A stretch of DNA of 5,133 bases from Candidatus Competibacteraceae bacterium. GTDB taxonomy: Bacteria; Pseudomonadota; Gammaproteobacteria; Competibacterales; Competibacteraceae. This document shows, piece by piece, positions 1 through 5,133 of the stretch. The position numbers and the translations under genes were made by a program. A model generated the notes under the pieces. That model worked only from the letters and a program-made list of their open reading frames with translations, was not told where the DNA came from and did not search any database. The stretch is from NCBI GenBank assembly GCA_003527885.1, contig DPWB01000368.1:1-5133 (forward strand), given 5' to 3'. The stretch's first letter is position 1, and every line of letters begins with the position of its first letter.

Positions 1-43
1 TCCGTGCCCCCTCGCTGTTCGCTTCTGTATTTCGTTTTTTTTT
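1..43. other. Non-genomic read-through junk with T run
   Basis: This stretch lies outside the P7 adapter and ends in nine T residues at 35-43. Read on the other strand, the order is insert, adapter, P7 end, then a run of A and random bases. That is the usual signature of a sequencing read that ran past the end of a short library fragment. No coding or regulatory meaning should be given to it. Confidence 0.88.
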
Positions 44-109
44 CAAGCAGAAGACGGCATACGAGATCTAGTACGGTCTCGTGGGCTCGGAGATGTGTAT
101 AAGAGCCAG
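44..109 (+). other. Illumina Nextera P7/i7/transposon-end adapter (contamination)
   Basis: Positions 44-67 match the 24-base Illumina P7 flow-cell sequence. Positions 68-75 (CTAGTACG) match the i7 index N702 as it appears in the adapter. Positions 76-90 match the Nextera read-2 stub, and 91-109 match the 19-bp Tn5 mosaic end with one mismatch (C instead of A at 106). This is a synthetic library adapter that was assembled into the contig end, so it should be trimmed. Translating it on the minus strand gives the familiar artefact peptides IHISEPTRPY and LYTSPSPRD. The mismatch near the junction makes the exact first genomic base uncertain within about 105-110. Confidence 0.98.
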
Positions 110-949
110 CACAAGTACCTGATCCCCAATTCCCAAGTGCTGGAACGGCTGCCGGAAGCGGTCTCCTGCATGGCCGAACCGATGGTCGGACAGGACGCTG
201 TGGCTTTTTTCCTGCTGTCCGAGCGCGTCTCCCGAGCGGTCAAGGTGGTGCAGAGCGGCCAAGGCGCGGACGAGGTGTTCGGCGGCTATTTTTGGTACCC
301 GCGCATGGTCGCCGAGACCGGCACCGACCTGGAGCGGTTTCGCCGGCATTATTTCGACCGCGAGCACGCTGAATGGCTGGAGACGGTCGCCCCGGCTTAT
401 CACGGTCCCGACCATACCGCCGAACTGATCGCCGGACGCTTGGCCGAACCGGATGCTGAGGACTATCTCGATAAAGTGCTGCGCCTGGATGTCACCACTC
501 TGATCGTGGACGACCCCGTCAAGCGGGTGGATAACATGACCATGGCTTGGGGCCTGGAAGCGCGCGTGCCCTTTCTCGATCACGAATTGGTGGAGCTGGC
601 GATGCAGTTACCGCCGGCGCTAAAAATCGGCGGCGGCGGTAAATACGTGCTGAAGCAAATCGCCCGTGGGTTGCTGCCTGACGCGGTGATCGACCGGCCC
701 AAGGGCTATTTTCCGGTGCCGGCCCTCAAGTTCGTGCGTGGACCCTTTCTGGATTTTATGCGCGACATTATCGCCTCGCGCGCCTGCCGGGAACGCGGGC
801 TGTTCCGGCGGCCTTATCTGGACAGGTTGCTGGCCGAACCCGAAGCGCATCTGACTCGGCTGCTGGGCAGCAAATTGTGGCATTCCGCCCTGCTGGAACT
901 GTGGCTGCAAATCAACGTGGACCGCGCGACCCGGAACACGTCCGCTTAA
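110..949 (+). CDS. asnO: N-acetylglutaminylglutamine amidotransferase (AsnO/AsnB-like), C-terminal fragment
   Basis: This is the 279-residue C-terminal part of a class-B asparagine-synthetase-like enzyme. In this family an N-terminal glutaminase domain supplies ammonia to an ATP-dependent synthetase domain; the NAGGN branch amidates N-acetylglutaminylglutamine to the dipeptide osmolyte NAGGN in the cytoplasm. Visible synthetase motifs are SGQGADEVFGGY (254-289), VKRVDNMTMAWGLEARVPFLDH (518-583), and a C-terminal block with DRPKGYFPVP and GSKLWHSALLELWL. The wording of these blocks, from memory, matches the NAGGN (trio amidotransferase) branch better than generic AsnB. The glutaminase domain with its Cys2 nucleophile and the SGGxDS PP-loop are missing because the contig begins here; the family is about 590 residues. 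An apparent GTG start at 95 lies inside the adapter and is false. No GNAT-ligase or peptidase partner follows; a hairpin and a glutaredoxin gene do. Plain asparagine synthetase is the alternative. Confidence 0.88.
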   Translation, partial: HKYLIPNSQVLERLPEAVSCMAEPMVGQDAVAFFLLSERVSRAVKVVQSGQGADEVFGGYFWYPRMVAETGTDLERFRRHYFDREHAEWLETVAPAYHGPDHTAELIAGRLAEPDAEDYLDKVLRLDVTTLIVDDPVKRVDNMTMAWGLEARVPFLDHELVELAMQLPPALKIGGGGKYVLKQIARGLLPDAVIDRPKGYFPVPALKFVRGPFLDFMRDIIASRACRERGLFRRPYLDRLLAEPEAHLTRLLGSKLWHSALLELWLQINVDRATRNTSA

Positions 950-965
950 AATAGGCCCGGCGAGC

Positions 966-996
966 GACCGGCGGGCAACATCTTGCCGGTCTTCTT
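966..996 (+). terminator. Possible intrinsic terminator after asnO
   Basis: GACCGGC (966-972) pairs with GCCGGTC (985-991) around a 12-nt loop, and CAA/TTG inside the loop can extend the stem across a GGG bulge. A poor T-rich tail (TTCTT) follows. It starts 17 nt after the asnO stop codon, which is the expected place, but the weak T tract leaves the call uncertain. Confidence 0.4.
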
Positions 997-1064
997 GGTC
1001 TAAGCAAAGCGTGTTTATCCCGTCGCATATCTCATCCTTTCTCTATCCCAACCGTTCCCAAATC

Positions 1065-1068
1065 GAGG
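1065..1068 (+). promoter_or_regulatory. Ribosome binding site that sets the glutaredoxin start
   Basis: GAGG sits 8 nt before the ATG at 1077. The same frame is open back to a GTG at 1011, but the 22 extra residues that this would add do not resemble a glutaredoxin N-terminus. The Shine-Dalgarno site and the usual family start both favour 1077. Confidence 0.7.
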
Positions 1069-1076
1069 TATTCCCA

Positions 1077-1415
1077 ATGGACGAGGTTTTGGAAGTCATC
1101 AGGCAGCAGGTCGAATCCAACCCGGTGGTGATCTATATGAAAGGCACCCCCGATATGCCGCGCTGCGGCTTTTCCCAGCGCGCCTCTCAGGCGCTGGCGG
1201 CGACCGGCTTTCCGTTCGCTTATGTCAATGTGTTGGAAGACCCAGCCATTTTCGACAATCTGCCGCGCTATGCCGACTGGCCAACTTTCCCACAGATCTA
1301 CATCAACGGCGAGTTGATCGGCGGTTGTGACATCACCTTGGAACTCTATCAAAACGGTGAATTGAAACAGTTGATGGAGGCCGCCATTTCCAAAACCGGC
1401 GCTTCACCCACCTAG
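1077..1415 (+). CDS. grxD: Monothiol glutaredoxin, Grx4/GrxD family
   Basis: This 112-residue protein is a complete single-domain monothiol glutaredoxin, close to the 115 residues of E. coli Grx4. The active-site CGFS motif is at residues 30-33. Glutathione-contacting positions typical of the family are present: K22, the WPTFPQ block with the cis-Pro loop (68-73), and GGCD (82-85). Proteins of this family bind a [2Fe-2S] cluster bridged between two monomers with two glutathiones, often with a BolA partner, and act in cytoplasmic Fe-S cluster trafficking and iron homeostasis rather than as classical disulfide reductases. It is flanked by a weak hairpin upstream and a strong terminator downstream, so it is probably transcribed alone. 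No clear sigma-70 promoter or iron-responsive operator could be picked out in 992-1064. Identification is very secure; the in vivo partner is not shown by the sequence. Confidence 0.96.
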   Translation: MDEVLEVIRQQVESNPVVIYMKGTPDMPRCGFSQRASQALAATGFPFAYVNVLEDPAIFDNLPRYADWPTFPQIYINGELIGGCDITLELYQNGELKQLMEAAISKTGASPT

Positions 1416-1439
1416 GGTACGAAGCGAGCGGCTGTTTCC

Positions 1440-1462
1440 AAGCCCGGTTCACCGGGCTTTTT
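1440..1462 (+). terminator. Rho-independent terminator of grxD
   Basis: AAGCCCGG (1440-1447) and CCGGGCTT (1452-1459) form a perfect 8-bp stem with a TTCA tetraloop, followed at once by a T run ending at 1462. It begins 25 nt after the glutaredoxin stop codon. The stem, tetraloop and T tract together make this a textbook intrinsic terminator on the plus strand. Confidence 0.9.
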
Positions 1463-1657
1463 GTCGGTAGACTCCCAGAAATTTTTTTCACCCTCTACTA
1501 GCCAATGGCTCCTTCTATGATACAATTTATCCATTCAAACTATCTTTATCGTGTTCTTGCTTAACAGCAGTCGCCCGTTTGAATTGGCCCGGCGGTCTAG
1601 GGTAATTTTTCCTGTAAAAACATTTGATTACTACTCAGTCGAGCGAGGTGCCGCGCC

Positions 1658-2086
1658 ATGCTCAGCGTTTTGCAAGAAATCGCCCAGCAGTTCGATGCGG
1701 TCGATCCAGCCAGGGCCAAGGAATTGCGCCGGATCGAACAGGTCTATACCCGTTTTTTCTTGAACGACGACTCGACCGACCAACTCGACGACGGTGAAGA
1801 TACGGCGCGTCGTCTCCTGCATTTTTTGTCCCGAAAGGCCCGTCTGAAGGAATTCCGCTTGTACCCTATCGGGGTCGGCGAGCGGGCTCATGGTCGCTAC
1901 GCCCACCAGGCGATCGCTCTGCTGGATGCCCGCCATTTACCGACGCCGGGTAACACCCTGGCGGTGCTCGACCCCGCCGGCGCCGACACCTCACCGGCGC
2001 GAAACGACGAACTGCGACAGTACTCGTTCGAGTCCTGGCAGGATTTGCAAGGCTACTACGGTCGCGGCTGCGCCCTGCTTCTATGA
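1658..2086 (+). CDS. Hypothetical protein, probably frameshifted near its C-terminus
   Basis: I do not recognise this 142-residue product. The ATG at 1658 has GAGG at 1645-1648, 9 nt upstream, a reasonable ribosome binding site. The protein looks soluble: no signal peptide or membrane segment is visible. Residues 1-35 look helical, residues 36-48 form an acidic patch (NDDSTDQLDDGED), then a second basic, probably helical segment follows (about 49-65), and a more mixed alpha/beta-like part with GVGERAHGRYAHQAIALLDARH. The frame stops abruptly at 2084-2086 (CTTCTATGA), while a protein-like stretch continues in the +1 frame to a TAG at 2217-2219. Skipping one base near 2076-2082 would give about 186 residues. 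Either a sequencing/assembly indel, a real mutation, or chance explains this. It stands alone between the grxD terminator and the leader of the next gene. Confidence 0.6.
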   Translation: MLSVLQEIAQQFDAVDPARAKELRRIEQVYTRFFLNDDSTDQLDDGEDTARRLLHFLSRKARLKEFRLYPIGVGERAHGRYAHQAIALLDARHLPTPGNTLAVLDPAGADTSPARNDELRQYSFESWQDLQGYYGRGCALLL

Positions 2087-2219
2087 ACTGTTCCATCTGA
2101 GCGATCCGGCCGACCTTTGCGCTTATCGCCCCTCCTCTTTTGCCCGCGCTTGGTCTCCTCCTTCAAGCGGCCACCCGGATCGGTTTTACGGGCGGCTCGA
2201 CGTGTTGTGCGAACAGTAG
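2076..2219 (+). other. Possible displaced C-terminal coding segment of the preceding hypothetical gene
   Basis: Read in the frame beginning TGC at 2076, this segment encodes CFYELFHLSDPADLCAYRPS and onward to DRFYGRLDVLCEQ before a TAG at 2217. The residue mix (aromatics, Asp/Pro turns, few Arg) looks like natural protein, whereas the original frame past its stop becomes Arg/Ser/Pro-rich as expected of a shadow frame. It has no start codon or ribosome binding site at the junction, so it is best read as the tail of the 1658 gene after a +1 shift. This rests on composition only; no homologue was recognised. Confidence 0.4.
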
Positions 2220-2367
2220 CGCTTTACATTCAGCCCTACCGATCTATCGTAAGGATGGCCAACCCCGCTTCTCGGCCCGGCTGACTTGCAGGTATCACTC
2301 GAAATGATTCTCTTGAAAAGGCTCGAACGAACGTGCATATCAGGACATCGCGGGAAAAAGGTCTACA

Positions 2368-2396
2368 TTTACCTGTGTCATGTGAAATCGTATGGT
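2368..2396 (+). promoter_or_regulatory. Possible sigma-70 promoter for the H1-tail protein gene
   Basis: TTTACC (2368-2373) and TATGGT (2391-2396) each match four of six consensus positions of the -35 and -10 boxes and are separated by the ideal 17 bp. It would give a 5' leader of about 100 nt before the ATG at 2505. The rest of 2220-2504 holds no gene that I can support. Confidence 0.3.
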
Positions 2397-2415
2397 CTCT
2401 GGCTTGGAGACTGCT

Positions 2416-2434
2416 TCAAGCTTGAGTTAGACTC
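2416..2434. repeat. Small palindromes in the leader of the H1-tail gene
   Basis: TCAAGCTTGA (2416-2425) is a perfect 10-bp palindrome, overlapped by GAGT-TAG-ACTC (2424-2434). They lie 20-38 bp downstream of the possible -10 box, a place where a repressor or a short RNA hairpin could act. Palindromes this short can arise by chance. Confidence 0.25.
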
Positions 2435-2493
2435 AGACCAGTAGCGATAAGGGAAGGCGTAAGGCCGTATTTCGAACTTCATCAAGCGACTTC

Positions 2494-2498
2494 GAGGA
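2494..2498 (+). promoter_or_regulatory. Ribosome binding site that sets the start at 2505
   Basis: GAGGA ends 6 nt before the ATG at 2505. A TTG in the same frame at 2499 directly abuts this site and could not use it, so the ATG is chosen as the start. Confidence 0.8.
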
Positions 2499-2504
2499 TT
2501 GATC

Positions 2505-3014
2505 ATGCCAAAAAAGAAAGAATCGACCGCAGCTCCGGTCACCAAGGACCCGAAAAAGACCGCCAACGTTGAAAAACCCGCCGCCGCTTCACCGGCGCTA
2601 AAACCCGCCGCCGCCAAGCCAGCCGAGAAACCGGCGACGGATTTAGGGGCGAAGACCGTTAAAGCCACCGCCAAGGCTTCCGACAAACCGGCGGCCGCCA
2701 CCCCCAAGGCCGAAAAAAAACCGGCCGCAGCTAAAACCACCAAGGCCGCTGGACCTTCCGTCACCGTGGTCGTCGCCAAATACGACGTCGGGCACGGTAA
2801 CAGCTTATTTATTCGGGGTGAAGGTGGCGGCCTCCGCTGGGAAAAAGGCACTCAAATGGAAAACGCCGGCAACGACGTTTGGGTTTGGACCACCAACGCA
2901 GTACCTGAAAAACAGGTTTCCTTCAAATTCTTAATCAACGACGAGAGCTGGTGCGCCGGCGAGAACATGACCGCCGCCGCCGGTGAAACCACGACGCTTT
3001 ATCCTGCCTTTTGA
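2505..3014 (+). CDS. Lys/Ala/Pro-rich (histone H1-like) tail fused to a C-terminal carbohydrate-binding-like domain
   Basis: This 169-residue protein has two clear parts. Residues 1-84 are low-complexity and strongly basic, built from Lys, Ala, Pro and Thr with repeated KPA/KPAA units (for example at 24, 33, 38, 42, 61 and 72), like the tails of histone H1 and bacterial AlgP/Hc1-like proteins. Residues 85-169 look like a compact beta-rich domain: VTVVVAKYDVGHGNSLFIRGEGGGLRWEKG, then NDVWVWTT, then VSFKFLINDESWCAGEN. Conserved-looking Trp residues (112, 126, 128, 149), the GNSLFIRGEG block and the KFLINDE strand resemble the CBM20/CBM48-like early-set sandwich seen in small bacterial proteins of unknown role. 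By analogy the tail should bind DNA or another polyanion, and the domain may bind glucan or protein; neither is shown here. No signal peptide is visible, so a cytoplasmic location is inferred. It has a good ribosome binding site and is convergent with the next gene. Confidence 0.85.
   Translation: MPKKKESTAAPVTKDPKKTANVEKPAAASPALKPAAAKPAEKPATDLGAKTVKATAKASDKPAAATPKAEKKPAAAKTTKAAGPSVTVVVAKYDVGHGNSLFIRGEGGGLRWEKGTQMENAGNDVWVWTTNAVPEKQVSFKFLINDESWCAGENMTAAAGETTTLYPAF
2573..2614 (+). repeat. Direct repeat within the basic tail
   Basis: The 15-mer AAAACCCGCCGCCGC occurs at 2573-2587 and again at 2600-2614, encoding two KPAA units. It suggests that the tail grew by local duplication or slippage, as is common for such low-complexity tails. 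Confidence 0.7.
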
Positions 3015-3026
3015 ACGTCCACCGCT

Positions 3027-3071
3027 CGGATGGCGTCGACCTTCGCAAGCCGGACGGTCGGCCGTCATCCG
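3027..3071. repeat. Imperfect inverted repeat between convergent genes
   Basis: Positions 3027-3041 can pair with 3056-3071 in a stem of about 15 pairs with two G-T wobbles (one of either kind on each strand) and one bulged base, around a 14-nt loop. It fills most of the 63-nt gap between the two convergent stop codons. It may act as a two-way transcript-end structure. No T tract follows on either strand, so a classical intrinsic terminator is not supported. Confidence 0.5.
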
Positions 3072-3077
3072 CGCCAC

Positions 3078-4283
3078 TCACATTCCCTCGCGCCTCAGTC
3101 GCTCGAACTCGGCGCGCGAGCGCGTCACGCAATCCTCGATGGCGACGCCGCTGAAATAGTTGCCGGCCAACGCCAGACGGGTTCCGGCCAGCGCGGCATC
3201 CAAATGCCCGACCCGTTCGCCGTGATCGGCCCGCAAAGCGGGCAACTGATTGATCTTGAAGGCTACATTTTCTGAATGCAGCTCGTTTTTCGATACGCCC
3301 AACACGCGAGCGATACAAGCCAGTTTTCCCTGCTCATCCAGCGCTCCGGGACGAAAATGGAAGGCCAACCCCCGAAAGCGAACATCCGGCACGGTATCTC
3401 GCGACACCGCCGAATAAAAGGGCTCGTTCCGCCCGATCAAACCCGCCACCGGCGGCAAACGCACTCGGTCGGCGGCTAAGGCCACCGCAACCGTTTCGAT
3501 CCTGGCGGTCCCGATTTCCGCCAACCGTTCGGCGATAACGGGAAACATCGAGCGCAGTAGCTCGGCGGCAACCGCCACCGGCGTCGCCAAGCAAAGCGCG
3601 CCAGCCCGATATTCGGCCCGATCGGTGCGAACGCTGAATCCCGCCGCCACGCGCTGTAAATCGCGCACGGTTTGACCCAGCTCGATTCGGATTTCCGGCT
3701 GTGCGCTCAGGATATCGGCCACGGTTTGCAACCCGCCGGGCAGCGTGAAACCGCGCGGTATCTCCTTGCGGCGCGGGCGCGGCCGAAACAAGCATTCCGC
3801 GGGAAACTCGTCCGCCGGCTGGCAGATGACCGCATTGAATGCCGGCCCGAAAACGGCCGCATAATTACGCCTTCCGACAATCCGGCCGAAATAGTCAGCC
3901 ACGCTGCGACCGGTTTTTTTCAAACCGATCAAGCGCAGCGGCGCCAGCAGCAATTCCGAAAAATACAATTGCGAGGGGATGCTGCGAACCGCGCCATCCG
4001 CGAACAGCCGAAACCCGACCTTGGCGCGCTTTTGCAAACGGTCGAGCGCTTGGCTAGACTCCAGAATAGCCAGCAGATTGCCGTAGGAATTGAAGCCGCT
4101 GTGCGCGCCCAGTTCGATCCAGAACCCCTCGTGTTCGCCGCCGAAACGATGCGAGTGCAAGCAGCCGCCCGGCCGTTCCGCCCCCTCCAACACCAGCGCC
4201 TTTAAGCCTGCTTCGGCGGCGTAGTGGGCCATGCTGAGGCCGCTGATGCCAGCGCCAACAACCAGCAGGTCATAATCGGCCAT
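3078..4283 (-). CDS. Protoporphyrinogen oxidase-like FAD-dependent oxidoreductase (HemY/PPOX family)
   Basis: This 401-residue flavoprotein begins with a Rossmann dinucleotide fold: VVGAGISG at residues 8-15, a ribose-binding acidic residue E33, and the ERPGG motif at 36-40 typical of the amine oxidase/PPOX superfamily. GFWIELGAHSGFNSYGN (53-69), the central FTLPGGLQTVAD block, and the C-terminal FAD motif GNYFSGVAIEDCV (374-386) fit oxygen-dependent protoporphyrinogen oxidases, which oxidise protoporphyrinogen IX to protoporphyrin IX in haem synthesis at the cytoplasmic membrane face. The protein is shorter than HemY of Bacillus (about 470 residues), but both ends carry their motifs, so it is probably complete. 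The ATG at 4283 has GGAG 6 nt upstream (4293-4290). It is divergent from the SDR gene and convergent with the H1-tail gene. Many gammaproteobacteria instead use HemG or HemJ. A related amine oxidase or carotenoid-type desaturase is the alternative, so no symbol is given. Confidence 0.82.
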   Translation of the reverse strand: MADYDLLVVGAGISGLSMAHYAAEAGLKALVLEGAERPGGCLHSHRFGGEHEGFWIELGAHSGFNSYGNLLAILESSQALDRLQKRAKVGFRLFADGAVRSIPSQLYFSELLLAPLRLIGLKKTGRSVADYFGRIVGRRNYAAVFGPAFNAVICQPADEFPAECLFRPRPRRKEIPRGFTLPGGLQTVADILSAQPEIRIELGQTVRDLQRVAAGFSVRTDRAEYRAGALCLATPVAVAAELLRSMFPVIAERLAEIGTARIETVAVALAADRVRLPPVAGLIGRNEPFYSAVSRDTVPDVRFRGLAFHFRPGALDEQGKLACIARVLGVSKNELHSENVAFKINQLPALRADHGERVGHLDAALAGTRLALAGNYFSGVAIEDCVTRSRAEFERLRREGM

Positions 4284-4500
4284 GATCGGCTCCGTAACGA
4301 AAGTTGAGGGCTTCGATTCTCGGCACGCGCGCCGGAACGGTCAAGCGAGCAGCGAGCAAATTGCGGCAACGGCCCGGCGCCGCCATACACACCCGTCAAA
4401 CCGCCGTCTCCTCGCGCCCTCGCGCCCTCTCGCCTTCAAAGGCGGCCGGGCGCAAACTGTGGTGCACCGCCGAATCCATCCACCCTTTGCAGGCCACATC
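4284..4500. promoter_or_regulatory. Divergent intergenic region
   Basis: These 217 bases separate the start codons of two divergent genes and should hold both promoters, but no convincing -35/-10 pair is visible on either strand. The only distinct features are the GGAG ribosome binding site of the minus-strand gene (4290-4293) and a short imperfect tandem repeat at 4411-4434 (CTCGCGCC twice, then CTCTCGCC). Confidence 0.4.
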
Positions 4501-5133
4501 ATGACGACGCTCACCCGTTATTTCGCCAAAGACCTGTTTGAAAACCAGACCGTTTTCATCACCGGCGGCAGCAGCGGCATCAACCTCGGCATCGCCCGCA
4601 ATTTCGCGGCGGTCGGGGCAAAGCTCGCTATCGTCGGCCGCTCGCAAGAAAAGCTGGACGCCGCCACGGCGGAACTGCGAGCGCTCGGCGCGCGGGTGTC
4701 GGCGCATTCCGCCGACGTGCGCGATTACGCCGCGCTGGAAACCGCCATGCGGGACGCCCACGAGGCTTTGGGTCCGATCCATACCCTGATCTGCGGCGCG
4801 GCGGGCAACTTTCCCGCCCCCGCCGAGCAGCTCAGCCCCAACGGCTTCAAGGCGGTGATCGACATTGATCTGCTCGGTTCCTTTCACACCTGTCGGGCCG
4901 CGTTCGAGCAGCTCAAGGAAACCCGAGGCAACATCATTTTCATCTCGGCGGGCATGGCCTTCCTACCCTACGCTTTCCAAGCTCACGTCGGCGCGGCCAA
5001 GGCCGGCATCGACAACCTGATGCGCAATCTGGCGTTGGAATGGGGCCGCTTCGGCATCCGCAGCAACAGCATCGCGCCCGGCCCGATCGAAGGCACCGAG
5101 GGCGTGCGGCGGCTGGTGCCGGAAGGCAGCGCC
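4501..5133 (+). CDS. SDR family oxidoreductase, 2,4-dienoyl-CoA reductase (DECR)-like, 3' truncated
   Basis: The window holds the first 211 residues of a short-chain dehydrogenase; family members run to about 260-280, so some 50-70 residues lie beyond the edge. The NAD(P)-binding glycine motif is TGGSSGINLG (21-30), with GR (46-47) after the second strand suggesting NADP preference. The AD at 71-72, the GAAGNFPAP block (99-107, in place of NNAG), S149 and K167 are in SDR positions. The residue normally Tyr in YxxxK is V163, preceded by H162; DECR-type reductases also lack the Tyr, and QAHVGAAKAG plus PGPIEGTEG (193-201) resemble the bacterial DECR2-like branch. The likely reaction is NADPH-dependent reduction of an unsaturated acyl-CoA, inferred from family only. 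The ATG at 4501 matches the family start; its ribosome binding site (AGG at 4491-4493) is weak. The frame is open upstream to another ATG at 4282, judged non-coding. Confidence 0.88.
   Translation, partial: MTTLTRYFAKDLFENQTVFITGGSSGINLGIARNFAAVGAKLAIVGRSQEKLDAATAELRALGARVSAHSADVRDYAALETAMRDAHEALGPIHTLICGAAGNFPAPAEQLSPNGFKAVIDIDLLGSFHTCRAAFEQLKETRGNIIFISAGMAFLPYAFQAHVGAAKAGIDNLMRNLALEWGRFGIRSNSIAPGPIEGTEGVRRLVPEGSA

Noticed and set aside
95..109. GTG start and first five codons in frame with the asnO fragment
   Set aside because: They lie inside the Nextera transposon-end sequence; the open frame across the junction is accidental.
91..109. Tn5 mosaic end as a sign of a natural transposon
   Set aside because: It is directly joined to the P7 and i7 index sequences, so it comes from library preparation, not from a resident Tn5-like element.
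1516..1521. TATGAT as a -10 box for the hypothetical gene at 1658
   Set aside because: No -35-like hexamer lies 16-18 bp upstream, and it is more than 130 nt from the start codon.
2378..2851. Minus-strand open frame encoding an Ala-rich, membrane-like protein
   Set aside because: It is the antisense of the Lys/Ala/Pro codons of the gene at 2505, which has a good ribosome binding site and a recognisable C-terminal domain.
3672..4205. Long plus-strand open frame inside the PPOX-like gene
   Set aside because: It is an antisense shadow of a well-supported flavoprotein and has no recognisable motifs.
4282..4500. In-frame 73-residue N-terminal extension of the SDR from an ATG at 4282
   Set aside because: The extension is Arg/His/Pro-rich, resembles no SDR N-terminus and overlaps the start codon of the divergent gene; the frame is probably open by chance in GC-rich DNA.
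1..5133. A new multi-gene system (defence, mobile or biosynthetic)
   Set aside because: The genes belong to unrelated housekeeping or accessory roles, on both strands, with separate transcription units; no shared operon, repeats or mobile-element marks link them.

Overview
The window looks like the left end of a draft-assembly contig from a GC-rich gammaproteobacterium. This placement rests on protein resemblance: an AsnO-type N-acetylglutaminylglutamine amidotransferase, a CGFS monothiol glutaredoxin of the short E. coli Grx4 type, a HemY-like FAD oxidase and a DECR-like SDR. Genus cannot be fixed from the sequence; a Chromatiales/Methylococcales/Competibacter-like lineage is only a guess.

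The first ~109 bases are not genomic. Positions 44-109 are an Illumina P7 + i7 index + Nextera transposase adapter, preceded by a T run and junk typical of read-through past the end of a library fragment. Genuine sequence starts at about 110, inside a gene.

Layout: (1) 110-949 (+), the C-terminal half of an asparagine-synthetase-like amidotransferase (NAGGN osmolyte synthesis), cut by the contig end. (2) 1077-1415 (+), monothiol glutaredoxin, followed by a clear intrinsic terminator at 1440-1462. (3) 1658-2086 (+), an unrecognised protein whose reading frame appears to continue in another frame to 2219, suggesting a frameshift. (4) 2220-2504, a leader with a possible promoter and small palindrome. 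(5) 2505-3014 (+), a two-part protein with a Lys/Ala/Pro-rich histone-H1-like tail and a C-terminal beta-sandwich-like domain. (6) 3027-3071, an imperfect hairpin in a short convergent gap. (7) 3078-4283 (-), a protoporphyrinogen-oxidase-like flavoprotein. (8) 4284-4500, a divergent intergenic region. (9) 4501-5133 (+), an SDR of the 2,4-dienoyl-CoA reductase type, cut by the window end.

The genes do not form one evident pathway. They look like separate transcription units: osmoprotection, Fe-S/redox handling, an unknown, a possible nucleic-acid or polysaccharide binding protein, haem synthesis and fatty-acid or related metabolism. I see no mobile element, CRISPR array, RNA gene or defence system. 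The most worthwhile points are the adapter chimera, the H1-tail fusion protein, the apparent frameshift, and the asnO gene without its usual downstream partner.
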